From: Candidatus Protochlamydia naegleriophila
GTDB lineage: Bacteria; Chlamydiota; Chlamydiia; Chlamydiales; Parachlamydiaceae
Length of the DNA stretch: 64,000 nucleotides
Reading direction: 5' to 3'
Assembly (NCBI RefSeq): GCF_001499655.1
Contig: NZ_LN879502.1
Span: forward strand, 1,674,001 to 1,738,000
Translations under genes and position numbers: made by a program
In this document: positions 46,172 through 56,194 of the stretch, in pieces
Layout of the letters: each line of letters begins with the position of its first letter
Position numbering within the stretch: the stretch's first letter is position 1
The notes under the pieces: generated by a model
The model's database searches: none
What the model was told of the DNA's origin: nothing
The model's input: only the letters and a program-made list of their open reading frames with translations

Positions 46172-47590
46172 TTAATTGTTGTTTATATAAAAGATCTGCT
46201 TTGTGACATACCCTGAACGGAAAGTTAATATTTTAACCCCTTTCATATTAAAAGGTGGCTTTTGAAGATCTATGGATCGATAATCGCCCGCTTGAATGGG
46301 TTTATTCGTGCTCCAATCATCGATGTCATTCGTGATTAAACAATGTTTAAACTTGGAGATCTGATTTAAAAATAGAAAGATGCTTTCGGTTGGCAGATGC
46401 TGTAAAACGTCTTTGCATATGACAAGATCCGCTGAAGGCAGGTCGGTAAATTGTTCATCGCAGTGAAGGAAATTGACAGTTGGCGAAGCAAATTTCACAA
46501 GATTTTTATCTATAACAGACTTGACGACATCAATTCCTATATAACGGGTTTTTCCCCACTGAATATATTGAGAAAATGTCCAATCGCCGCATCCTACATC
46601 TAGCACACTTTCAATCTGATTATACTTGATGAAATCTTCTAAAAATTTTGCGTATTGGGCGGCATTTTCGACACTGGACCCCTCGCCTGAGAAGCCCTCT
46701 CCTTTATTGTTGCGCCCCCAAATCCCCTTGTCATAAATGCAATTAAATACATTTTCAATATTTCCCTGCAGCGGTTCTTTTAGGTAGTTTTCTATTTCAA
46801 TATCTTTGATCCTTTCTCTTTCTTCTTCTACAGATAAATCTTTGTGAAAGTGAAGCAAAACACCAAAATTTTTCTCATTGCAAATGTACTGATCAATATG
46901 ATTATCTCTTGCGGAACGAGCAAAAATAACAAATTCATGTTGTGAACTGCCATCCATATAATTCAACCGATCGAGATATTCAGACTTGATGAGGTAGGTA
47001 CAATGGACTAAGGGCACTTTAAAAGTTCCCCTTTGTATGCGATGCAAAATTTTCATATAGTCTGGATGATCTTGATAATAGCCTATGTCTGAAACTGCAC
47101 AAAAGAAATTGCTGTAGTAATCCACAGGCTCCGGTATTGACTTCAACATAGGAGCAATAATTGGCTTATCTTTTCGAATAAGCTCTTTCAATGTACAAGG
47201 AGCAATAAAATTGTCGCAGTCTACCACAAAATAGTAGTCAGTCTGATGTTTTTTTGCCTGCTCTAAACTTTTATTTCTAATAGCAGCTAAAATCTTAAAT
47301 CTTCCTGGAGTCCACTCATGAGGACGGGTCGACTCCACATCTTCCACCTCATGCTTTTCAAAAATCACACGCTGGTATTGCTCTTCATTTTGTTTCACCC
47401 AGTCCCTAATAATTTCCTCAGTCGCATCTTGATTATTGTTGGTGTTAATATATAAAGAAACGAGCTGCTTGTCGTAATCTAGTTTTTCAATGGAGCTCAA
47501 AAACTGAGGCAAAACATGTGCCTTATTCCGTGCAAGAATGGCTATCATTACGGTTTTATCATCACGGCTTTCTTCAGCCCCAAGCCCCAA
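46172..47590 (-). CDS. COLGALT/GLT25D-like procollagen galactosyltransferase fused to methyltransferase
   Basis: The in-frame protein is about 472 residues from a TTG. Residues ~13-270 match animal-type procollagen galactosyltransferases along the length: VMIAILARNKAHVLPQFL, LDYDKQLVSLYINTNNNQDAT, the DxD motif FVVDCDNFIAP (124-126), KPIIAPML, and the later IFARSARDNHIDQYICN segment. Residues ~315-470 are a class I methyltransferase (SVLDVGCGDWTFSQYI). In another frame, an ATG at 47636 begins a signal-peptide-like sequence that would join this frame if an 11-A tract had 10 A. The next upstream gene encodes a collagen-like protein, its probable substrate. Confidence 0.8.
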   Translation of the reverse strand: MGLGAEESRDDKTVMIAILARNKAHVLPQFLSSIEKLDYDKQLVSLYINTNNNQDATEEIIRDWVKQNEEQYQRVIFEKHEVEDVESTRPHEWTPGRFKILAAIRNKSLEQAKKHQTDYYFVVDCDNFIAPCTLKELIRKDKPIIAPMLKSIPEPVDYYSNFFCAVSDIGYYQDHPDYMKILHRIQRGTFKVPLVHCTYLIKSEYLDRLNYMDGSSQHEFVIFARSARDNHIDQYICNEKNFGVLLHFHKDLSVEEERERIKDIEIENYLKEPLQGNIENVFNCIYDKGIWGRNNKGEGFSGEGSSVENAAQYAKFLEDFIKYNQIESVLDVGCGDWTFSQYIQWGKTRYIGIDVVKSVIDKNLVKFASPTVNFLHCDEQFTDLPSADLVICKDVLQHLPTESIFLFLNQISKFKHCLITNDIDDWSTNKPIQAGDYRSIDLQKPPFNMKGVKILTFRSGYVTKQIFYINNN

Positions 47591-47620
47591 AAAAAAGCAA
47601 GAAGATGAAATAAAGAATAA

Positions 47621-47631
47621 TTTTTTTTTTT
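47621..47631 (-). repeat. A11 homopolymer in the signal-peptide region of the COLGALT-like gene
   Basis: Eleven A (minus strand) follow ATG CT at 47636. With ten, translation would run MLKKKLFF... through a hydrophobic core into LGLGAEES and the enzyme. With eleven it meets a stop near 47575. Such tracts often slip in replication or transcription, so expression may switch. A sequencing error is the alternative. Confidence 0.55.
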
Positions 47632-47768
47632 AGCATAAGCTTAGCACAATAGTTCAACATGGATACCTTAAAACCATTTTTATCAATCTCTAATCTCACA
47701 AACTTTATATATGTAACCATCTATTTATCCAAAACCAAATCAATCGGTTCTAGCGAAGATTACAAACC

Positions 47769-49226
<1,458 letters not shown>

Positions 49227-50195
49227 ATGCCTGATTTAAATCAACCTTCATACCCTTCAAAAAAGGTTCACCGCTATTACAAGGGCAGGATTGCAAAAAA
49301 ACATGGCCTCAAAGAAGGTGAACGTTGGATAGTAAATTGAAAAGTTGCTGCAGCTCAAGAAAATGCTGATAGCTATCAATGTAAAAAGATTGATTATTGC
49401 ATCAGGTTATATCGATCTACAAATCAACGAAGGATTTGGAATTGATTTTTCTGTTCAGGCTGATCAAGTAAAGCACGTTGCAAGCCAACTTCCCAAATAC
49501 GGCGTCACGGCATTTTTACCAACTTTAGTTTCATTGAATAAAGAACTCTACAAACACCTTCTTCCCCATTACAGTCGCATCTTGGTGGGGCCACATGGCT
49601 CAACAATTTTGGGTATTCACTTAGAAGGCCTTCTTTGCACGTAATAGATGCGGCACGCACGATCCGGATGCCATTCAATCCTTAGATCAATCTATAAGTG
49701 AATATGATGGGGATTTAAATGGTGTAAAAATTGTTACATTGGCCCCAGAATTACTTGGAAGAATAGAAGCTATTAGCTATTTAAAAAGCAGATCACATCA
49801 ATGTACCCTAAGAAGAAGCAAAATCTGCTTTCGAAGCAGGTGTCCAAACGGCGACTCATTTATTTAATGCCATGCAGCTCTCAATCACCGCCATCCAAGC
49901 TTCGTTGGAGCTGTTTTGAAAGACAACTCCATCCATTATTCAATTATTGCAGAAGGTGTTCATGTAGCCCAATCTATGATTAATCTTGCATGAAGAGCAA
50001 TCCAAAAGTTTTTTCTTGTCTCAGACGCCATACAGGCATTTGGCGAGCCCTCTGGACTTTATCAATTAAGGAAAATGAACGTATTTTATTCTTTTAGACG
50101 ATTCTCTTCAGGTTCAAGCTTGTTTTATTGCGGGAGAACTTGCACGGCAAAAAGTTGCAGTACCCAACAAATATTTGAAGCACTGCAAAAATAGC
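49227..50195 (+). pseudogene. nagA: Decayed N-acetylglucosamine-6-phosphate deacetylase
   Basis: Fragments in several frames follow NagA in order: HRYYKGRIAKKHGLKEGERW, a TGA, then after a frameshift IIASGYIDLQINEGFGIDFS, TAFLPTLVS, ILGIHLEG. After further shifts come VKIVTLAPELLGRIEA, FEAGVQTATHLFNAM, SIIAEGVHV and FFLVSDAIQAFGEPSGLYQL. At least four frameshifts and internal stops make it non-functional. An intact copy would deacetylate GlcNAc-6-P, so this lineage seems to have lost that step here. Confidence 0.88.
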
Positions 50196-50226
50196 TTAGT
50201 TTCTTTCCTTGTAAGCTGAATGGTAT

Positions 50227-52590
50227 TTAAGAGTTAATTGGCCACCAAAGCAATGAAACACTTTCCACGTCTATGTCACTTTTACGCGGCCTGACAGAAA
50301 TCGTCTCAATCTTAATATCAACATCCGATTTTGAAGCTATGGCCGCCACCTCGCTATTCATTTGATTTTCTAAATCTTGAAGCTGTTGCTGATAAGTTTT
50401 AAGATCATTTTCAGCCTGAGTAATATCTTGTGAATCTTTTCCCATTTGAGTGGCGCGTCGAAGTGATGTACCTGTTTGGGAAATTGTTTCCCTTGTCACT
50501 CTGCGGCCAAATATAGCGCCCAGAAGTGTAGCTCCAAAAGAAATAATGGTCTGAATTTTTTGCATACCAGCTTTCTCTTGCTTTTGAGCCATCTTGTCTT
50601 GAGCCCGTTTGATCTTGGCGGCGAGCGCCTCTACTTTGTCTGCATACTTCTCGCGCAATTTTTTAACTAACTCATCTCGTTTTTCGCGCATGGCATGAAT
50701 GACTCTTGATCGAAAATCCCCCTCAGATTCCCCTACTTTAGACGTTAAATTTAAGTCCGATGATTGATAAATTATAAGAGTTCGATTTTGGTAAAGCAGG
50801 GTTGCAAATGCTTTTTCAAACGATATATAACTTTTCTCTTGCATAAGACCCGCTGGGAGCTCCTTAAACATACTTTCAGGCATAGGAGCTTTTTCAAGAT
50901 GGTCTTTTAAATCAGGAATACTTGCCTTTTCATCCCAGAGGATGCTTTTTCCTTCGTCGCTTGTAGGCAAGGCATAGCAAACATTTTCCCACAGATCAAT
51001 TTTATTCTTTGCATCTACAAAATGAAGCTTAGCGATAGCTGCCAACCGAGGTTCGTACTTTACAGGAGACTTCGTTTGTCCTAGGCGAGCAAAAAATACA
51101 TTAATACCGGATGGAACACTTGGTTCCGAGCTAGAAACCGAGCTTTGTTTCTCTTCAACTGGTGCAGATCTTTCATGAAGAGATTCTGAAGGCTTATCGG
51201 TCAGTTGCGAGATTTGAGTAAGAGTCAGAGGACCCCGCAAAAAAGAAAGTGTCCAGCGCGTTTGAAAAAGAACGGGGTCCTTTTCATAGATGCTCCGCAT
51301 GATAAACGTGCGATTTCCTGTCATAGCAATCATTTTGTCTAACGCCTTAGCATCAATTTCACCATTTGAAGCCACATTCAATCCTTCTATGACACGTGAT
51401 TTATCCCTTTCTGTTTGAAGCTTACCAATAAACCACGTACCGCAATTTGAAAGCCCTTTATAGTCGAGATCAACTGGATTTTGTGTCACTAACACAACTC
51501 CAACTCCATATGCTCTTGCCTGTTTAAGTAGGGTTAACATAGGCAATTTAGAAGGAGGCATTGCCGTTGGAGGGAAAAATCCAAAAATTTCGTCCATATA
51601 CAGCAATGTCCGTAGGCTTGACGTTCCTGGCTGGCGGCGCATCCAGGCCAAAAACTCATTGAGGAGTAATGTGACAAAAAACATTCTTTCGGCATCGGTC
51701 AAATGAGCGATAGAAATAATCGAAAGTTTAGGCTTACCAGCTTTTGTATAAAGCAGTTCCTTAATGTCGAGCGGAACCCCTTCCATCCAAGCTCGAAATC
51801 CAGGAGAGGCAAGTAAATTGTTCAAACTGATGGACAGGCTCATTCGATCTTTAGGCGGATAAAATGTATCGACATCAAGGGCGCCAATTTTAGAGAAGGG
51901 AGGCTTTTGTACCTGCTGGATTAAAGTAGCAATATCGAGACTTTTTCCAGCCTGCCACGCTTGATCAATGATCGTTGAAATTAAAATATGCTCGCGACTC
52001 TTAATCGGATCAGCCCCTATGCCTAATAGGCCAAGCAGACTCGATGCCAACGATTGAATTTTCTCGCGGATAGCCGCCGTGTCTAGCATGTACTCTTTTG
52101 GCGGGGCTGCAAAGGAATTTAAAATCGAAATCGGAATCCCTGCTGAACTAGCTGGTGTGTAAATGGTCAACTCGACTGAGTCTCTAAAACGCTTGATTCT
52201 ATCGCCATCTTCCCCCCATGCAGCCAATCCATTCTCCCAAGTTTTGGCCATCTTATCTGCATAGGCACCCAATGCCATTCCCTTCCTATCAGCTTCATTA
52301 GTATCAACCCATGGCTTGAATTCCTCTGACGAGAGTTCTGGAAAGGTGAGCAAGAGGTTTCCCATATCCCCTTTAGGATCGATGATAATGGCCGGGATTT
52401 TATCGATAGCCGCCTCCTCCAATATCCCGATACCAAGCCCTGTTTTTCCACTGCCCGTCATCCCAACGCAAACAGCATGTGTGGTCAAATCTTTGGAGTC
52501 GTATAGCAATAAATTATCTTCCACTTGGCCATTTGATGGATCGACTACCTTGCCTAAGTAAAATACACCTAGCTTCTCGAACTCTTGCAT
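50227..52590 (-). CDS. HerA/FtsK-like ATPase (DUF87/DUF853 type) with C-terminal coiled coil
   Basis: The protein is 787 residues. Walker A is GMTGSGKT (43-50), followed by the HerA-type IIIDPKGDMGNLL. Walker B is LLYMDEIFGFFPP (D333/E334), with a VLVTQNPVDLDYKGLSN sensor region and an arginine-bearing MTGNRTFIMRS block. The C-terminal ~150 residues are coiled coil with a short hydrophobic stretch (IISFGATLLGAIFG). HerA-like ATPases pump or unwind DNA or act in defence. No NurA nuclease or other partner is adjacent, so the role is open. Confidence 0.82.
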   Translation of the reverse strand: MQEFEKLGVFYLGKVVDPSNGQVEDNLLLYDSKDLTTHAVCVGMTGSGKTGLGIGILEEAAIDKIPAIIIDPKGDMGNLLLTFPELSSEEFKPWVDTNEADRKGMALGAYADKMAKTWENGLAAWGEDGDRIKRFRDSVELTIYTPASSAGIPISILNSFAAPPKEYMLDTAAIREKIQSLASSLLGLLGIGADPIKSREHILISTIIDQAWQAGKSLDIATLIQQVQKPPFSKIGALDVDTFYPPKDRMSLSISLNNLLASPGFRAWMEGVPLDIKELLYTKAGKPKLSIISIAHLTDAERMFFVTLLLNEFLAWMRRQPGTSSLRTLLYMDEIFGFFPPTAMPPSKLPMLTLLKQARAYGVGVVLVTQNPVDLDYKGLSNCGTWFIGKLQTERDKSRVIEGLNVASNGEIDAKALDKMIAMTGNRTFIMRSIYEKDPVLFQTRWTLSFLRGPLTLTQISQLTDKPSESLHERSAPVEEKQSSVSSSEPSVPSGINVFFARLGQTKSPVKYEPRLAAIAKLHFVDAKNKIDLWENVCYALPTSDEGKSILWDEKASIPDLKDHLEKAPMPESMFKELPAGLMQEKSYISFEKAFATLLYQNRTLIIYQSSDLNLTSKVGESEGDFRSRVIHAMREKRDELVKKLREKYADKVEALAAKIKRAQDKMAQKQEKAGMQKIQTIISFGATLLGAIFGRRVTRETISQTGTSLRRATQMGKDSQDITQAENDLKTYQQQLQDLENQMNSEVAAIASKSDVDIKIETISVRPRKSDIDVESVSLLWWPINS

Positions 52591-52729
52591 GATACAACTC
52601 CTGTTAGTAAAGCTTATTTTATAAAAAAATGTTTATTAAAACTCCATTCGGTTGTTGACCACGCTAGTCATGATAAATTTTTTGTGCACTCTCTTTGTCA
52701 AGCAAATGCCTGTAAAATCAACTTAAATC

Positions 52730-52937
52730 ATGGATTCTAATGGATTCTATATGTTGACATGCTCTTATCTCGATACCTTCATGAAAGCCACTATTCAAGA
52801 ATCCAAAACGTTTGCAGGAGCTAGAGAATTTGTGGAATCACATGGATTAGAACTTATCGATCTCGATCTCCAAGAATGCAGATCAATCAGAGAAAAAAAC
52901 ATCCCTCTGGCTCGAAGATATTGGGGAACTCAACTAG
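52730..52937 (+). pseudogene. 3' remnant of FCY1-type cytosine (nucleoside) deaminase
   Basis: The frame from 52730 reads TIQESKTFAGAREFVESHGL then ELIDLDLQECRSI, aligning with the part of yeast-type cytosine deaminase after its second zinc motif. At an A7 run it shifts, and the next frame gives TSLWLEDIGELN and a stop, matching the family's conserved W-x-EDIGE end. The zinc-binding half is lost (only a scrambled CSYLDT remains), so it is inactive. Confidence 0.65.
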
Positions 52938-53115
52938 CTTTACAACTCGACCCTTCCCCCAAAAAATTAGACCCCGCTTAGCCTTGTTATTTCATCTTTC
53001 AAGAGAAAACAAGGCATTTATGTATAACAAACACTTTCTGGAATATTCATTTATTAGTTTTGCGTTTATGATTATTAAAGAAATTGTTAAAAAAATAACA
53101 ATACCAATATAATTT

Positions 53116-53144
53116 TTGACACGTCGACAGATAAATAATATAAT
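53116..53144 (+). promoter_or_regulatory. Perfect consensus promoter of the RasGEF-like gene
   Basis: TTGACA (53116-53121), 17 bases, TATAAT (53139-53144): an exact match to the sigma-70/66 consensus. Transcription would start near 53151, about 34 bases before the ATG at 53185. Confidence 0.85.
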
Positions 53145-53184
53145 ATAGATTAAGGTTTTATCTTTAAAAAAGGTTTGGGTGTTT

Positions 53185-54780
53185 ATGGGTATTAATTTTC
53201 AGCCAAACGGACTTCATGCTATCGGTTCTGTTGAAATATTGCCACAAACGCAGGGCTTGGAGCAGACAGAGGTAGTAGGAAAGATGCAAGGGAGGACTAT
53301 ATCTTCGGAGTTTAGTAACCCCGGAGTCCAAAAAGCTCAGCAGAGGGCCAGCGAAACACTGGGAGGAGCTGCAAAGAGCTCTTCACAAGTTTTTACTGCT
53401 TCGGATCCCTCTATTAAGATGCAAACGGAGAATCCTTTCCAGCAATTATCTCGCCTAGCTGAAACGCTCAAAAATGAAAAAGGGGCCGTGAAGCTTCAAT
53501 TTGGAGGAGAGGAATTTTCTGTGAAGGTTTCACGAAATTCCTTTTTGGGAAAGAAGGGAAAATCAAGCGAAACTCAGCAAGCGGTTAAGCAATCTATCCA
53601 AACAATTAAGGATCACTTAACCTATGCAAACGCAAAGGAAGCCTCCGCCACGTTAGAAAATTTGCGAAACGATAAAACCATTCAAGCTGTGCTGCAAAAA
53701 AATCCTTCTCTCAAGGCCGAATTCAACCGTCTTACTCAAGAAGTAAAACTCACGGGAATGCTCAGCGAGTTAAAAACTGGACAAATGCAGCTACTTGCAA
53801 AAACATCTTTAAATGAAATGCTAGCCTCTACAAAATACGAACTTCACCCCAAATTATACGCTAAGCATTGCCCTAACCTTAAAGAGCAAGCGCACATGTT
53901 CAATAATGTGGGCCAAGAGATGCAAAAATTCATTCTTGAGCAAACCACTCCCCAACAAAAAAAACAGGCGATGGAACTCGTGATCAAATTATCTGAAAAG
54001 GCATTGAAAGAAAATGATTTTTCTATCGCTCATGCCATCTATGCAGGCTTATCCGATACCAAACAGTCCATTTCAGAAGTTAAAAATGGATTGAGCGCCG
54101 AGTCGAAAAATCAATTGAATGACTTGATGAAAACCTTCCGTAGCCGGGAAGGATTATTAAATCGTTTTGCAAATGCAGAAGGAACAAAGGTTCCACCAAT
54201 GAGTGCAGCTCTTGGAGGTCTTTACATGCTCAATGCCCAAGTCGACCATACTAAAGAACAAATTGACTTGAAACAAAAGGAATTAAAAGCCTTACAAGCA
54301 CTAGAGCAAGGACCCAATGCCTTAAACTCGCACATAGGTAATTTAAAGGAAAAGAAGGCTGAGGCCGAACACAAAAGAGAGGCCATCAATGACAGCATTG
54401 ATCTCTTAAATCGCAAATTGGAATTTGAAACAGATGCCTATCAGAACACAAAAAACGAGAATTATGCGGAAACAATCAAGGCTTTCAAAAAGGAAATCAA
54501 AGACCTCGAAAAAAAATCGATGGGTTTCTCCTACAAAATCAGCGATTTAACTGAAGAGATTAAAATGGCAGAAAATATGCAAGCTTCTCCTCCAGCTGAT
54601 GTACAACAAGCAATCAATGATAATAAACAAGCAACTGAAAAACATGAGGCTTTCAAAGATAGGACAGAAAAGAAGATTGAAAGCACTATCTATGCTCCCA
54701 TGACAAATTGGCTTAATTCTATTCAGGCTATGGATCCCACTCCCATTTCGAGCTCTACACAAGCGTTATTTAAAGAATAA
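53185..54780 (+). CDS. RasGEF-domain-like protein with coiled coil (candidate effector)
   Basis: The protein is 531 residues from the ATG at 53185; a GTG lies two codons earlier. The N-terminal ~110 residues are low in structure, suiting a secretion signal. Residues ~200-370 resemble a RasGEF (CDC25) catalytic domain: a helix like MFNNVGQEMQKFILEQTTPQ, the core QAMELVIKLSEKALKENDFS followed by IAHAIYAGLSD, and the later VPPMSAALGGLYMLNAQ. In SOS1 the matching parts are [33 protein letters not shown] and PPCVPFFGIYL. A coiled coil follows (~380-510). If right, it would activate a host small GTPase. Confidence 0.65.
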   Translation: MGINFQPNGLHAIGSVEILPQTQGLEQTEVVGKMQGRTISSEFSNPGVQKAQQRASETLGGAAKSSSQVFTASDPSIKMQTENPFQQLSRLAETLKNEKGAVKLQFGGEEFSVKVSRNSFLGKKGKSSETQQAVKQSIQTIKDHLTYANAKEASATLENLRNDKTIQAVLQKNPSLKAEFNRLTQEVKLTGMLSELKTGQMQLLAKTSLNEMLASTKYELHPKLYAKHCPNLKEQAHMFNNVGQEMQKFILEQTTPQQKKQAMELVIKLSEKALKENDFSIAHAIYAGLSDTKQSISEVKNGLSAESKNQLNDLMKTFRSREGLLNRFANAEGTKVPPMSAALGGLYMLNAQVDHTKEQIDLKQKELKALQALEQGPNALNSHIGNLKEKKAEAEHKREAINDSIDLLNRKLEFETDAYQNTKNENYAETIKAFKKEIKDLEKKSMGFSYKISDLTEEIKMAENMQASPPADVQQAINDNKQATEKHEAFKDRTEKKIESTIYAPMTNWLNSIQAMDPTPISSSTQALFKE

Positions 54781-54891
54781 ACAATCTCATTAGCCACTCT
54801 AAGCCATTAATGGCTAGCATTGGTAAATTATTTACATAACTTTTAATATGAATATGGGCATAACCAGAATCTTAACTTTCTAAGGAGTAAC

Positions 54892-55359
54892 ATGACTATT
54901 TCATTTAACGGCATTCCTACAGCAGACACATTTACCAGACTTTATGATCAAAAAGAGGGGCTTATTCGCCTGTGCGAAGAGAAACATGTCTATATTGGCC
55001 CACCAGGCAACATGAATGGTTACGAGATAGTCAATCCACAAGGTTATAGCCAACTTAAAGCAATTGAGGGCGGGTTATTTACATTAACAACCGTTGAAAA
55101 GTGCCAAGAAGTTATTCGTTCCACCATAACAGAAAGCTCCGGATATGAGTTAAAATCATACTATGAAAATCCAAGCCTCGATCTTCAGAAAATTTTAACT
55201 CTAAAACTTGCTGACAGCGAGATCAAGCCTACAGAAGGTGAATGCATCATTGCCATGCTGTTAGAGGGTTATCTAGCAAGCTTCTTTGAAAACAATGAAG
55301 CAACAGAACAAGCAAGCGCTCATTGCAAATTCAAAGCCAAACTCATCATTAAAAACTAA
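54892..55359 (+). CDS. Hypothetical protein (155 aa)
   Basis: No family is recognised. The protein is soluble and acidic, with no signal peptide or TM. AAGGAG sits 6 bases before the ATG, so it is very likely expressed. It follows the RasGEF-like gene by about 110 bases and ends at a strong terminator. It could be a partner or an unrelated single gene. Confidence 0.65.
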   Translation: MTISFNGIPTADTFTRLYDQKEGLIRLCEEKHVYIGPPGNMNGYEIVNPQGYSQLKAIEGGLFTLTTVEKCQEVIRSTITESSGYELKSYYENPSLDLQKILTLKLADSEIKPTEGECIIAMLLEGYLASFFENNEATEQASAHCKFKAKLIIKN

Positions 55360-55373
55360 ATCGCCGTTTAAAA

Positions 55374-55408
55374 AAAGAGCCTGATTTTATCATAAATCAG
55401 GCTCTTTT
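55374..55408 (+). terminator. Intrinsic terminator after the 54892 gene
   Basis: AAGAGCCTGATTT and AAATCAGGCTCTT form a 13-base stem with a short TATCAT-type loop, followed by T's. The flanking A's make it usable in both directions, and the gene ending at 55429 points toward it. Confidence 0.8.
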
Positions 55409-55428
55409 TCTCTTTAATATTCTCACTT

Positions 55429-55818
55429 TTATAATACCTGATAAGGCTCGACATTGTGCTGTTCGCTGCCCGCAAACTCAATGAGCATGGCGGGTAAGAC
55501 TTGCGATGTGTTGACAACGACGTGTGGGACATAGGGTGGAATGTCAAAAAGATAGAGTTGATTTTCCTCTTTCATGCATGCCATCTGTTTTTGACCTCTC
55601 TGATCAATCCAGTGCAGTTCTAAATGCTTATCAAAGGAGACAAAAAGCTCCCTCCTTGGATGCTTATGGTTTCCACCTTTCTGCAAAGGTGGAATCCAAA
55701 TGGCAATGTGCTTTTGAATGGAAAAATCCGAGGGAAAGGGAAGATGATCGAAATCGATTTTGATCATCCCATTGCTCCTTTGATCAAGTCTCATAATTTT
55801 AATCTTATTGACTTCCAT
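55429..55818 (-). CDS. Cupin-fold (WxcM-like/sugar ketoisomerase type) protein
   Basis: The protein is 129 residues. It has the GGNHKHPRRELFVSF strand with His residues near the start of the barrel, and IPPYVPHVVVN near the end, the pattern of WxcM/FdtA-like sugar-binding cupins. Those enzymes isomerise dTDP-keto-sugars. The match is short and the substrate cannot be stated. It stands alone. Confidence 0.6.
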   Translation of the reverse strand: MEVNKIKIMRLDQRSNGMIKIDFDHLPFPSDFSIQKHIAIWIPPLQKGGNHKHPRRELFVSFDKHLELHWIDQRGQKQMACMKEENQLYLFDIPPYVPHVVVNTSQVLPAMLIEFAGSEQHNVEPYQVL

Positions 55819-56194
55819 AATATCCCATCAATTCGTTTGGTGCGGCCAATCAACTCATGCACAAGAGTGATGCTGGCAAATGAATATTGACCATGCCCGA
55901 AGCCTCTTTTGCAGTCACGCAAGTCAAACTTCAACAGCATTGTCTATCTTAGATTCAATGGACACTAAGCTAAAAAACTTGCTAGGCATTTTTCTCAGAA
56001 AAAGAAGAGGATAAATATCCTCGGCTCTCTAGTAAATGCTAACCTTCCCCTTTAATACAGGAAGGTGGAAATGCAAAGATCTGCATTTCTCTAACTTTTC
56101 AGTCTGTATTAAAGGATAGAGGTGAATGGGGCGAATCAATGTCAAAGATCATAACCTGTTCATCTTTTCGATTTCAAACGCCCACTAGCCTTGC
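55819..56194. other. Intergenic region with a compound hairpin
   Basis: No gene is seen. The nested inverted repeat at 56049-56115 is described separately. Confidence 0.5.
56049..56115. repeat. Nested inverted repeat / structured element
   Basis: The outer arms CCTTTAATACAG (56049-56060) and CTGTATTAAAGG (56104-56115) are perfect 12-base complements. Inside, GAAATGCA (56068-56075) and TGCATTTC (56082-56089) form a second perfect stem. There is no T-run. It may be a structured RNA, a small mobile-element footprint or a protein site. Confidence 0.6.
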
